DNA of 64,000 nucleotides from Cladosporium sp. IMV 00045 (taxonomy: Eukaryota; Ascomycota; Dothideomycetes; Cladosporiales; Cladosporiaceae): NCBI GenBank assembly GCA_001931905.2, contig MSJI02000904.1:124001-188000 (forward strand), read 5' to 3'. The notes beneath the pieces were generated by a model. It made no database searches, was not told the origin of the DNA, and saw only the letters and a program-made list of their open reading frames with translations. Made by a program: the position numbers and the translations under genes. This document shows, one piece after another, positions 1 through 10,536 of the stretch. Position 1 is the stretch's first letter; each line of letters opens with the position of its first letter.

Positions 1-3000
1 GACTCACAAGACGGCCGCCTGGCTCGCCATGTCCAGCGCGCTGGACCAAGATGTACACTCAGCCTCGACGCCTGCAAGGAAGTGCTCGCAAGTGTTGGAA
101 CTCAGGATATTGCCTACCGACCTATTGCCTTGACACTATTGCTCATGGCCATTGTGGATAACGGAGAGGCTTACGATGCGGCTATTTTTGTCCAAGCTCT
201 CAGACAGCACCGCGCCGGTGCTAAGATCGACTGGGCCGATGTTGTGCAAGGATTTGACATCCCCAAGTTGAACATCACAAAGCCACAATTCCTGGTTCTC
301 TACAGAGCGCTCTTCCCTCTCGCCCGCGAATATTCCAACTTCGACATCCAAAGCCTGTGGGGCGGCACATGGAGTGTTCCCGAGACCCAGCTCAGCTTCG
401 TGGTCGCCTTCCTCTCTACAACTCCGGACGAGCTGGACGTTTCTCAAATCCCCAATCTCCGTCGGGCCTTCTTACTCGAAGACTTCCAGGATGGATCGGA
501 GAGTGTACGGACTTTCGCGGAGAAGGCAGTCAAGCACCCCTTGGTGTCGATGGACGCAACCGAGGCCCTCTTTACCATGATTTTCCAGTCCCAGGAAACG
601 TATAACGGCGCACAAATGCTCGGGATCCCGGAGACCTTGATCAACCCGAACATGACCGTCTTCGTGTGCGCGGCTGCCGCCGTGCCAAAACCGTGGGGCG
701 CCCTGCAGGACCAAGCGCTCAAGCAACTCTTCTTTCCCTTCCTCCTGAAGCAGCACGAGAACTACGATTTCGTCATGCATGCTTTGTGGCGTAACGACAA
801 GATTTGGGTTGCTGGGAGGATGGTGGAATTCTACCAGCAAGAAAACAACTTGATTGGCATCATCTACGAGCACGCGGTGGAGCATGGCTGGCTGGAGGCT
901 CTCCTCACTATCCAGAGCAGCTTTGTCTTGGAACTTGCGACTTACGCTCACAGCAAAGGAACCTGCGACCTTGATGACTTTGCGCAACAGCACGTCAGCG
1001 CCATGGGTATTCAACCGTTCGCACGGGCTATCGTCGATTTCGTCAGGAGCAAGATGGAAGGCGAAGCAATTGTGCAGAGAGATCGCATGCAACCAGCAAG
1101 CCCGCAGTTGCAGCTTCAGACCGCCCACAAGCTCCTCATGATGATCAACGACGCCATCCCGGAAGACGACTTTGTTCCTCTGCTCAGACAGGCGCTGCAG
1201 GTTTACCCGCGCCTTGTTAATTACGGGGAGGACGAGAGACGGGATGCGATTATCGCTGCAAACAGCGAGCGCGGAAATGGCCTCCCCGAGGAGGCTGGTA
1301 CCCAGATGGAAGAGCAGTACAAGAGAATGTACGGTGGCGAGGTCGACGCAAACGATGTTATCGATCAGCTCAAGCAGCTGAAGACATCCGACAACCCCGC
1401 GGACCAAGACCTCTTCGCTAGCATGATTCATGGCCTCTTTGACGAGTACAACTGCTTTGGCGAATACCCCAACGAGGCTCTTGCGACTACTGCTGTGCTT
1501 TTCGGTGGCCTCATCAAATACGAGGTTCTCTTTGGCTTCAGCATGCAAGTCGCTTTGTATATGGTCTTCGAAGCAGTTTCTATCTACGGCTCAGAGGATT
1601 CGATGTGGAAGTTTGGTATGCAGGCAATGCTCCACTTTACCGACCGCCTGAAGGACTGGCCCCAGCTCGCCGAGAGGATCCTGCATATCCCTAACCTTCA
1701 AAACACGCAAGTCGTCCCTGCCGCGGAGAAGGTTCTTGCTGAGTTGCGTCAAGACACCATTGGCCTCAACGGAGATGCCACTAACGGGATCACCAATGGT
1801 GCTCTCGATGAAGAGTTCCCTGTCGACTCCCCCACCCCGCCTTTCTCCAGCATCAACATCGATGCACCCATCAGGCCAGATATCTACGAGACGCCAGACG
1901 AGGAAATATCTGACAAGGTTATCTTCGTTCTCAACAACATGTCTAAGAGAAACTTGGATGAGAAGTTCAAAGATCTTGAAAACGCCCTCGAGGATAGACA
2001 CCACCAGTGGTTCGCCCACTACTTGGTGGAGGAGCTTGCGAAATCCCAGCCGAACTACCAGAACTTGTACCTGCAGCTTCTTGATAACTTCAACCAGAAG
2101 TACCTCTGGGCGGAGGTGCTTCGCGAGACTTACATTAGTTGCGCGAAAATGCTGAATGCTCAGAGCACTATGGACTCGCCGCAGGAGCGTACAAGTCTCA
2201 AGAACTTGGCTGGATGGTTGGGTTCTTTGACTCTAGCACGCGATCAGCCAATCCTTCATCGCAATATCTCCTTCAAGGATCTCCTCCTTGAGGCCAACGA
2301 CACGCAGAGACTCATCATCGCCATCCCGTTTACCTGCAAGGTCCTTGTTCACGCCGCCAAGTCGAAGATCTTCCAACCCCCGAACCCGTGGCTTATGGAG
2401 CTTCTGGGCTTCCTTGCCGAGCTTTACCACTTCATGGAGCTGAAGCTGAACCAGAAGTTCGAAATTGAGGTTCTTTGCAAGGAGTTGAACATCGATGTGA
2501 ACAAATTGGAGCCTCTGGATGTTATTCGTTCCAGGCCGATGCTGCACGAGAACAACATGCTTCAGCAATACGTTCCTGAGGGTGGCCCAGATGGCTTTGG
2601 CGACATGCACCTCATGGGTCTGTCCAAGCGTGCCGCTAGCGAGCGCTTCACTCCGGAGGCCGTGATTCAAGCACTCCCTGATCTGGGTAACATGCTCCAA
2701 ATCCCGACTGCTGTCGGCAACATCACCCAGTCTTCTCTTCGTAGCATCTTCGTACAAGCTGCCCAGCAGGCCATATACGAGATCATCGCACCCGTGGTTG
2801 AGCGTTCGGTCACTATTGCTGCCATCTCTACTGCGGAGCTGATCCAGAAGGACTTCTCTGCTGAAAGCGACGTCGATAAACTGAGGAACGGTGCGCACAC
2901 CATGGTCAAGAGCCTTTCCGGAAGCCTTGCCTTGGTGACTTGCAAGGAGCCCTTGAGGATGAGCATCATGAACAACATCCGCATTCTCGCCTCGAATAAT

Positions 3001-5658
3001 CTTCCTGGCCAGTTGCCGGAGGGCCAGATTTTGATGTTCGTCAACGACAACATTGACACTGTCTGCAGTCTTGTCGAACAGGCCGCTGAAGAGCACTCTC
3101 TGTCCGAGTCTGACGCTCAGCTGCAGCAGGCCGTCGATCAGCGCAAGCAACACAATGAGCAGAGGCCCAATGAGCCCTTCAACAACCCACCGTTGACTAG
3201 ATGGTCTCAGCTGATTCCGGCACCTTACAGCCAGGAACTTGGTGGACTCAACAGACAGCAGCTCGCGCTGTACGAGAACTTTGGCCGTCAAGCTCGTCTT
3301 GCTCCGTCAACTCAGGCTACGCCCGGTGGTGTTGCTGATGCTACTCGCCAGATTGGTGATGTACTCAATGACAACTACCTACCCAGCCTGCCCACCCCGG
3401 CTGAAGTACCCGCTCTGCCTCGCTCTGCCCAGCAGCAGCGTATGCAGATGCAGGCACCAGGAAGCCAACAGCAAGTCAATGGCTTTGCTGAAGCGCAGAA
3501 CATTGGCCAGACTATCCGGGGTCTTCTTGAAAGCCTCCAGCAAGCTTGCAGAGATGCCAGCGAGGATCACATTTCCGACATCGCCGACACTTCTGCTGTG
3601 CGCCGCATCTTCGAGGAGCTTATTGCTCTCATCGATGGCGCGGTTCAGAGAGAGCAGCTCGCACTGGCCGCTGGTCAGGAAACCCTCATGCGCGTGTACA
3701 CCGACTCGCAGAAGCGCCTGGAGATAGAGGTTCTCGTGCGTCTTTTGTGGTCTTTGTGCAAGCTCAGCAACAATGCCCTGCGCGGCGTCACGTCCTTCTT
3801 GGCAACGCTGGAGGACGACAAGGTTTTCAACACTCCCGTCACTGTTGCGATGATGACCGAGCACCTCATGGATGTCGAACAGATCGATATGCTGGCAGCC
3901 AAGGCAATGAGGCAGCGCAGAGAGGTTGCCTTGCCTTTCCTTAACGATCTTATCTCTGAGGTCATTCTTGGTGACAGCCCTGTCAATGCATTCCGATCCG
4001 ACTTCACTCAATGCTACGAAGCACTCAGCCAATGGCTCAGCGAGGAGCCTGACAATGATCTCGGCCGCCAGATTATCGCGAAGCTGCAGTTCCCGTCTGA
4101 CCAGCCAAACGGCATGCCCAGCCCGCCTGGCTCCGACAAGCAGGATCAGTTTGAGTACATCTTCGAAGAGTGGATCCATCTGCAGCGGAAGCATGCTCCT
4201 GAGAGAGCGCAGATTGCCTTCGTTCAGCAGCTGCACCAGAAGCACATCCTAGCTGGTGTCGAGGAGGCTTCCCACTTCTTCCGCTCGTGCTTGGAGATGT
4301 CCATCGCCGCCTTTGAGCGTGCGTCTTCGATGCCTTTCGCCACCATCGACAACTCTCACATCCAGACCGATGCATTTGCTCGCTTGATCGCGGTCATGGT
4401 CGCATACCAGAGCTCTCAGTCTGCCGACCGCGCGCCGCCGGCCAAATTCTTCAACGCCATCATGCGTTTGATTCTGCTGGTATTCCAGGACCAGTACTAC
4501 AAGCAAGGCGAACGTTTCCCTAGCCGCGTTTACTTCCGCCTCTTGTCAGCGCTGCTGTGCGAAATGCACGATTTCAGGGACCAGATGGGCGAGGATGTAC
4601 ACAGGGACATCTTGCACACTTTCGGCACTGCTTTCTACTCGATCCAGCCCAGCGTCTTCGAGGGCTTCGCTTTTGGCTGGCTTACGTTGATCACCCACAG
4701 GCTGTTCCTGCCGGCAATGATCCAAGGCCAGTGCCGTACAACCGGGGGCTGGGACATGCTTCTGAGACTCTTCGGCGCGCTTTTCAAGTTCTTCACCATT
4801 GCGTCTGCCGAGAGCGAGAGTAGTGGCACTTTGAGGGAGTACTACCCGGGTATCTGCCGCCTGATGCTGATGCTGCACCGCGACTATCCCGAGTTCCTCA
4901 TCGAGAACCACGCCGTGCTCAACGCCATGATCCCTGAGCGTATCTCGCAGCTGCACAACCTCATCAACAGTGCTGCCACGCACGCAGTAGTTGCAGAGCA
5001 GCCAGACCCATTTGAGCGTGGCCTGAAGATCAACAGGCTTGAGCAGGTCAGGCAGGCACCGCCAGTCCACACTGACCACGAGAAGGTCCTGCACGAGGCT
5101 GGCATCCTGCAGTCCGTGGAGAGGGCACTCTCTGGATCTCTTGACCAGACGGATGCAATTCTCGCCGCCTTCGACCGCCAGGATGGACATGTCGACACTC
5201 TTCTCATCAACGTGCTCGTCCTGCACATCGGAGTACGTGCGACAACAAACTCCATGGTCTTCTCATCTGCTGCGCCGGCCGCGAAATTGCTCGAGCGCCT
5301 GCTCAAGGACGCCAAACCCGAAGCGCGCTTCCACCTCTTGTGCGCGCTGACCAACCAGCTGCGCTACGTCAACGGCCACACGCAGTACTTCTCCAGCGCC
5401 CTGGTGCACATATTCTCCGTCGACTCGGACGACGTGCGCCAGTCGCTCATGAACGTCTTCGTCAACAGGCTCAGCATGGCGCGCCCGCATCCGTGGGGCC
5501 TGCTGGTCACGATGCTCGAGCTGATCAAGAACCCGGCCTACGACATCTGGAACTTCTCCTGGATCAAGGCGCACCCGCAGGTGGAGAATATGCTCATGAC
5601 GCTCGTGCAGCACCAGGAGCGCATGCCCGCTAACAGTCCGCTGCGCTCGGTGGCTTAG
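1..5658 (+). CDS. NOT1: CCR4-NOT complex scaffold subunit NOT1 (5' partial)
   Basis: Scaffold of the CCR4-NOT deadenylase, which shortens mRNA poly(A) tails and represses transcription and translation. The frame is open to the window edge, so the start and probably several hundred N-terminal residues are missing. Homology is convincing from about position 61; the first 60 bases are open in this frame but not clearly recognisable. Numbering from position 82, I assign HEAT-like N-terminal sequence to 1-550, the MIF4G CAF1-binding domain to about 590-830 (ends near KELNIDVNKLEPL), the DUF3819/CAF40-binding module to about 880-1040, a Gln-rich linker to about 1040-1150, and the NOT1 C-terminal NOT2/3/5-docking domain to about 1370-1857. 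No intron is visible in 5.6 kb. Stop TAG at 5656-5658. Identification is from domain order and characteristic segments. Confidence 0.93.
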   Translation, partial: DSQDGRLARHVQRAGPRCTLSLDACKEVLASVGTQDIAYRPIALTLLLMAIVDNGEAYDAAIFVQALRQHRAGAKIDWADVVQGFDIPKLNITKPQFLVLYRALFPLAREYSNFDIQSLWGGTWSVPETQLSFVVAFLSTTPDELDVSQIPNLRRAFLLEDFQDGSESVRTFAEKAVKHPLVSMDATEALFTMIFQSQETYNGAQMLGIPETLINPNMTVFVCAAAAVPKPWGALQDQALKQLFFPFLLKQHENYDFVMHALWRNDKIWVAGRMVEFYQQENNLIGIIYEHAVEHGWLEALLTIQSSFVLELATYAHSKGTCDLDDFAQQHVSAMGIQPFARAIVDFVRSKMEGEAIVQRDRMQPASPQLQLQTAHKLLMMINDAIPEDDFVPLLRQALQVYPRLVNYGEDERRDAIIAANSERGNGLPEEAGTQMEEQYKRMYGGEVDANDVIDQLKQLKTSDNPADQDLFASMIHGLFDEYNCFGEYPNEALATTAVLFGGLIKYEVLFGFSMQVALYMVFEAVSIYGSEDSMWKFGMQAMLHFTDRLKDWPQLAERILHIPNLQNTQVVPAAEKVLAELRQDTIGLNGDATNGITNGALDEEFPVDSPTPPFSSINIDAPIRPDIYETPDEEISDKVIFVLNNMSKRNLDEKFKDLENALEDRHHQWFAHYLVEELAKSQPNYQNLYLQLLDNFNQKYLWAEVLRETYISCAKMLNAQSTMDSPQERTSLKNLAGWLGSLTLARDQPILHRNISFKDLLLEANDTQRLIIAIPFTCKVLVHAAKSKIFQPPNPWLMELLGFLAELYHFMELKLNQKFEIEVLCKELNIDVNKLEPLDVIRSRPMLHENNMLQQYVPEGGPDGFGDMHLMGLSKRAASERFTPEAVIQALPDLGNMLQIPTAVGNITQSSLRSIFVQAAQQAIYEIIAPVVERSVTIAAISTAELIQKDFSAESDVDKLRNGAHTMVKSLSGSLALVTCKEPLRMSIMNNIRILASNNLPGQLPEGQILMFVNDNIDTVCSLVEQAAEEHSLSESDAQLQQAVDQRKQHNEQRPNEPFNNPPLTRWSQLIPAPYSQELGGLNRQQLALYENFGRQARLAPSTQATPGGVADATRQIGDVLNDNYLPSLPTPAEVPALPRSAQQQRMQMQAPGSQQQVNGFAEAQNIGQTIRGLLESLQQACRDASEDHISDIADTSAVRRIFEELIALIDGAVQREQLALAAGQETLMRVYTDSQKRLEIEVLVRLLWSLCKLSNNALRGVTSFLATLEDDKVFNTPVTVAMMTEHLMDVEQIDMLAAKAMRQRREVALPFLNDLISEVILGDSPVNAFRSDFTQCYEALSQWLSEEPDNDLGRQIIAKLQFPSDQPNGMPSPPGSDKQDQFEYIFEEWIHLQRKHAPERAQIAFVQQLHQKHILAGVEEASHFFRSCLEMSIAAFERASSMPFATIDNSHIQTDAFARLIAVMVAYQSSQSADRAPPAKFFNAIMRLILLVFQDQYYKQGERFPSRVYFRLLSALLCEMHDFRDQMGEDVHRDILHTFGTAFYSIQPSVFEGFAFGWLTLITHRLFLPAMIQGQCRTTGGWDMLLRLFGALFKFFTIASAESESSGTLREYYPGICRLMLMLHRDYPEFLIENHAVLNAMIPERISQLHNLINSAATHAVVAEQPDPFERGLKINRLEQVRQAPPVHTDHEKVLHEAGILQSVERALSGSLDQTDAILAAFDRQDGHVDTLLINVLVLHIGVRATTNSMVFSSAAPAAKLLERLLKDAKPEARFHLLCALTNQLRYVNGHTQYFSSALVHIFSVDSDDVRQSLMNVFVNRLSMARPHPWGLLVTMLELIKNPAYDIWNFSWIKAHPQVENMLMTLVQHQERMPANSPLRSVA

Positions 5659-6581
5659 ATGCCTGAGTAAGACGAGACGCGGCGGCTGTAGTGGATGCAC
5701 TGCTTGCGAGACAACAATACCGATCGAATGAACGTATCACGATTCACTTTTTTTCACGTCGTTACATTATAACAAGGGTTGGCACGGCTGTCCGGGTTTG
5801 AATGATGGAACGGTGTTGGGAAAGTGGAAAGCGAAAAGTCAATCAAAATAGCGATGGCGTTGGCTTTTCTCAAGGTCGGTGGGCGAACGAACACTCGAAA
5901 ATGGGAGGCTGAAATTACTATTACTTTCTACTTTCTCCTTCTTCTGCTACACTACTACTACTACTACTGCTATTAGCCACTTTTATTGTATGATGGACAA
6001 GACGATGAGAGCATTCTGGGAACGGCGTTGGAGTTTTTCTTTTTTTCTGTTTGGTTGGTTGGTTGTTTCTTTCCTTTTTCTTCGGGGGGTTCGGTGGTGC
6101 GATGCCTAACGGTGGCGTGCCTACTGTGCTGTGCTGTGTGTGTAGAATAGTGCATAATTCGAAAGAAACTTTTTCTTGGTAATATTTACATTGATTGAAG
6201 TCTATCGTTCACTTTGCGTACATGTATGGATTTGAATAATAAAAGTGAAGGATCATTCATCCGGGTATACATGTATCGTACGAGCATCTCCAATCCCACG
6301 GAATCGATCATGACGTTGTTCGGCTTGTCTTCGCGGGGCAGTGCTGCTTTGTGCCTTGTCTCTCTCTCGAACGTCTCGTCGTCGCCCCACCAAACTTGTT
6401 ACTCCATGTTGTTGCCATTACCGTCTTGACCTGACCTACTGACCTGACATACACTCACCACCGGCAATAACGTCGACCTCGTACCAGCATCCAATTTTTA
6501 CATCCACACACACATACCTCACCCCTCGCATTGACGACAGCCTCTCACCTACCCCTCTCAACCTCAGAACATTTGCCTGGC
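5659..6581. other. Intergenic region NOT1-OSH4
   Basis: About 920 bases between two plus-strand genes. It should hold the NOT1 3' UTR and the promoter and 5' UTR of the oxysterol-binding protein gene. Visible are a short ACT trinucleotide tract near 5950-5970, a T-rich stretch near 6030-6080 and C-rich leader sequence before 6582. No supported gene. Confidence 0.6.
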
Positions 6582-7840
6582 ATGGCCGAAGAGGGTGCTG
6601 CTGTGCCTCCCCAGGCCAAGGGCTCATGGTCGTCTTTCCTGAAGGTGAGTAAACACAACTCCCCATACACTTCCAATATCACTGACAATGCCTTCAGTCA
6701 ATCGCCTCCTTCAACGGCGACCTCTCCTCCATGACCGCGCCCGCTTTCATCCTTTCCACCACCTCCCTCACCGAATTCAGCGCCTACTGGGCTGAGATGC
6801 CTCGCCTCCTCGTCGCGCCCGCCGCCGAATCCGATCCCCAGAAGCGCGCCATGCTCGTCCTCAAGTGGTTCCTGAGCACCCTCAAGCAGCAATATGCCTC
6901 GCGCAACGAGAAGCTCGGCAGCGAAAAGAAGCCCCTCAACCCCTTCCTGGGCGAGCTCTTCCTCGGCCGTTGGGAAGACGACGTGGGCGTGACCCAACTC
7001 GTCAGCGAGCAAGTCTCGCACCACCCTCCCGTCACTGCCTACAGCATCTGGAACGAAAAGCACGGCGTGCGCCTGCAGGGCTACAACGCGCAGAAGGCCT
7101 CGTTCAAATCCACCATCAACGTGCGCCAAGTCGGCCACGCGGTGCTGCACCTCGACGCCTACGACGAGGACTACCTCATCACCTTGCCCAGCCTGCACAT
7201 CGAGGGCCTCATCACCGGCAGCCCCTACGTCGAGCTCAACAAGAGCTCCTACATCATCGGCAGCAACGGGTACACGAGCCGCATCGATTACAGCGGCAAG
7301 GGGTGGGTGTCCGGGACGAAGAACAGCCTGAGCGCCACCCTCTTCCCCGCCGGCAAGGAGAAGAGCAAGGCCGACGTCCTCTACACCGCCGACGGCTCGT
7401 GGACCGACAAGTTCACCATCAAGAACGCCAAGAAAGAAGTCGTCGACACCTACAACGCCAAAACGGAGCCCAAAACCGAACTGCGCGTCCCCCCAGTCGA
7501 AGAGCAAGACCCCCTTGAATCCCGCCGCGCGTGGGGCAAAGTCGCCTCCGCCATCCAGAAGGGCGACATGAACACCACGTCCGCGGAGAAGACGGTGATC
7601 GAAGAGTCGCAGCGCGCCATGCGCAAGCAGGAAGCCGCCGAGGGAAAGGAGTGGGAGAGGCGGTTTTTCAGCAGAGCGAAGAGTCTGCCGACTTTTGAAA
7701 GACTGATTAAAGAAGTGCCCTATGGCAGTTTGGAGATGGATCAGACGAATGGCGCTTGGGTGTTTGATGCGGAGAAGGCGAAGGGGGCGAAGCCGCCTTT
7801 TTGTAAGCTGAGTGAGAGGTTGGTTAAGGAGGGAAGGTAG
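6582..7840 (+). CDS. Oxysterol-binding protein, Kes1/Osh4 type
   Basis: Lipid-transfer protein predicted to exchange sterol and PI4P between membranes, acting at the Golgi/ER. Two exons: 6582-6644 and 6698-7840, joined across a 53-nt GT-AG intron; 401 residues, close to yeast Kes1 (434). The start ATG gives MAEEGAAVPPQAKGSWSSFL, and the spliced junction reads continuously into the family's N-terminal lid (SFLKSIASFNGDLSSM). The OSBP signature EQVSHHPP lies at about residues 125-132, followed by the beta-barrel core. No PH domain or ankyrin repeats are present, so it belongs to the short OSBP-related class. The ATG at 6731 would omit the lid and is not the start. It is convergent with ISN1 downstream. 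Confidence 0.93.
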
Positions 7841-8559
7841 AGGGATGTTGTAGTGCCGGAGCTGGTTTTGTGAGGTGAGGCGGGTTTAGGTGGTCGAGAA
7901 CATGGGGGAAGGATGTACATTTCGGCAGAGCAGGGGTTTCTTGCCCTTTTTGCCTAGGAAGAGAGAGGTGGATGTTCGTATGAGCTCACTCTTATCATGA
8001 TGATTTAAGTGTGCTCGGCGTTTCGTTGCCGCCATGATGGTTCTTTATTTCTTTACCTTTGCTGTCTTGCTTTTGTTTTTTTACGCTGCATTGGCACCGA
8101 GGCATGATGGCACAATATATATGAGATGAGGTGAGGAGTGGAGAGAATCGGAGAAACGAAAATGAACGTGATGCAAGCAATAACAACTCGAGGGGGAGAG
8201 AGAAATCAAATACATACCTACGCCTTTATCGCATTCGTTGCAATTTTTGGTCCCGTCTTTCTGGGCTGGTCATGAGGCGTCGACACTTGAGTGATGAGGC
8301 TGGATGGCTGGCTGTCGGACTGGCCTGGCTGGTCTGTCATGGCAAAGAAAAGCAGACACGAGCAAAACGAACTGTTAACAAGCATGGGCATATTCATGCG
8401 TTTCTTGCTTTTCTTTCTATTCATGGCTTTCTTTCATGCTATTCGCTATATGCTATCTTGCCTCAATTCCCGACATTCGTTGCCCTTCTCCAGCCCATCC
8501 TCTCACCACCTTCCTTCCACCAACTCGATTTCCCACTCCAAAACCTGGGTAAGGTATCC
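7841..8559. other. Convergent 3' intergenic region
   Basis: About 720 bases between the stops of the oxysterol-binding protein gene (plus) and ISN1 (minus). It should carry both 3' UTRs. T-rich runs occur near 8060-8085. Small reading frames here match no family I recognise. Confidence 0.55.
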
Positions 8560-10188
8560 TCATAGCTCCTTCCCCTTCACCATCTCCCCAATCTCATCCA
8601 ACAGCCCCACCGTCTCCGCGGGATTCGCAATCCACGCCGTCGTGCTGGCCAGCCGCGCTTTGAAGTCGTTCGCGCCCGCGCTGAGGAACTGGTCCCCTAC
8701 GTGCAGGGATTTGCCCCCTGAGATCCCGCCGAAATAGCGTTGGCACGCCATCACGCCCCAGGATTTGTCGCCGATGTCGACGAAGATGTCGTTGCCGCCT
8801 GGGAGTCTTGTGAGTTTGGGGGGAAGGGTTGGTTTGGGGCTGGTGAGACACGTACCGTTGAATGCGCAGAAGGGAATGCGTTTGCCTGCTTCGGAGAGTT
8901 CCTGTCGTGAAATTTTGGTCAGTGAATCCGAAGAACAATTCCCTCAGTCAGGCCTTTCAAGAATCTTACAAGAATTCTTTGCGTCACCAACACCGTCTCC
9001 TCCAACTGCTCCCTAGCCAACTTCGTCCCTTTGCTTGGATAAATCCCCACCGCCCTCTCCTTCCGCAACACCGACACGGGCAACTGCATGGCGTGCACGC
9101 AGTCTTTCAGCGCGCGCTCCGCCACGTCTAGCAATTCCTTGACGTTCTCCTCCGTCCAGCTGCGCATCTCCGGCAACACCCAGTCCTCCTTCGGCACGGG
9201 CTGCAGCTTACACTGCACGTCGGGCGTGTACGTGAAGAGGAAATTCGCCTCCCCGCCCATGACCACGATGCGGTTGCGCGCCTGCTCCGCCAGATCTGGC
9301 GTTTCGGCCACGGCGTCCAGCAGCCCGTACAGGCGCTCGTGGTACTTGTGCGCCTCGGTGTAGCCTGCAGCAGTGACGATGCCGATCCGCGTGCCGGCGC
9401 GCAGCAGGGCCAAAATGCGTGGAATCACGGGGTTGTCGGGCGTGAGGCTCTCGCCGTCGTCATAGAGGGTGACGTCTCCGTCGAACGTGACGAGGTCGAG
9501 TTTACTCGTGCGCACGAGCGACATTGCCTGCGCGGTGTTGAGCACGAGGCGGATGTCGTTGAAGGAAGGCGGGACGAAGCGGCGGGAGGAAATGCAGCGC
9601 TTGCGGTCTTGGTAGTTGAAGGCGTCTTGTAGGGGGAGGGGCGTGAAGAAGAGGCCGACGGAGGGGACGAGGAGTTTCAGTTTTGAAGCGTGGGCGGTTC
9701 CGGATGACTGGTGCGCGATGTGGTCGTTGATCAGCTGCTCGACATCTTTCATGATTTGGCTGTAGCGCGTGTGGGCGTCGATGGCCATGCTGGCAACGTC
9801 GGGGCGGGAGGATTCATGGATCGCGGTTGGTTGGGAGTGCAGGACGAAGGGGACGGCGAGGAGCCCTTTGATCCATTCGATCTGGGAGGGATGTTAGAGA
9901 CTAGTTTTTTTTTCTTTTCTTTTTTCTTTTTTTTTCTTGAGTTTCTTGGTTTTGGATTTCTTGATTCCTTCTGAGGAGGGAATAATTCGGGGAGAGGCCT
10001 ACCAGCTGGTCACGACGGTGCGTCTGAGGAAGGAGGGGTGTTAGTGATTGATGTTGACATTTCTCTTTCTATATGGTATATATGTACCTTCAATGCGTCT
10101 GTAGGTCTTGAAGTGTTAGTGATATGCCACGTCGCATTGAAAGAGGCGAGATGGTTCACTTACACTCTACACGATATCTGGTGGTCAT
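8560..10188 (-). CDS. ISN1: IMP-specific 5'-nucleotidase ISN1
   Basis: Hydrolyses inosine 5'-monophosphate to inosine and phosphate, controlling the IMP pool in purine metabolism. Six exons read on the minus strand: 10188-10164, 10098-10088, 10023-10003, 9881-8970, 8901-8856, 8798-8560; 417 residues (yeast Isn1 has 450). The spliced N-terminus MTTRYRVEYALKTHRRDQ followed by LIEWIKGLLAVPFVLHSQP is diagnostic of the family. The HAD-like catalytic region carries LVTFDGDVTLYDDG, with the nucleophile-type DxD, and a later conserved FVDIGDKSWGV segment. Exons 2 (11 nt) and 3 (21 nt) are tiny but needed to keep the conserved reading. Intron 3 (9882-10002) contains a long homopolymer-rich tract, T-rich on the plus strand. 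It is divergent with MED17. Confidence 0.93.
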
Positions 10189-10536
10189 CTTGAAGGAATT
10201 GGCAGTCTACACAGGACCACAGTAGAAGGGAAATGTGGTATGTTTTATACCAACATCAATTGGCGTTTGTCAATTATTGCTCGGTTTGTTTGTTTGTGAT
10301 CCGATAACGAGAGGGGTACATGATCTCTGTGCGGTGGTGGCTGACTTGACATGTGACGCTGCTGCTTGATCGCTCGGCTCGCTTCCGACCGATGGACTTT
10401 GCGGGTAGGTGATACGCAACGCAGGAACGCCAGCAGAGAGCGGAGGGCATCCCTACAAGCTAAAGCTACTGCGTTCTAGAACTGCCGAGCTAATAATCTA
10501 CAACCACATGTTTACAATACTCCAAACAAGACAGAC
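10189..10536. promoter_or_regulatory. Bidirectional promoter region ISN1/MED17
   Basis: These 348 bases separate the start codons of two divergently transcribed genes, so both core promoters and 5' UTRs must lie here unless a 5' UTR intron extends them. No binding site was identified with confidence. Confidence 0.6.

Noticed and set aside
472..1548. 358-codon minus-strand frame opposite NOT1
   Set aside because: Antisense shadow of NOT1; no family features.
8919..9788. ISN1 as a single 289-residue frame starting at the ATG at 9788
   Set aside because: The conserved N-terminus lies upstream in small exons and the conserved C-terminus in two more exons; the single frame loses both.
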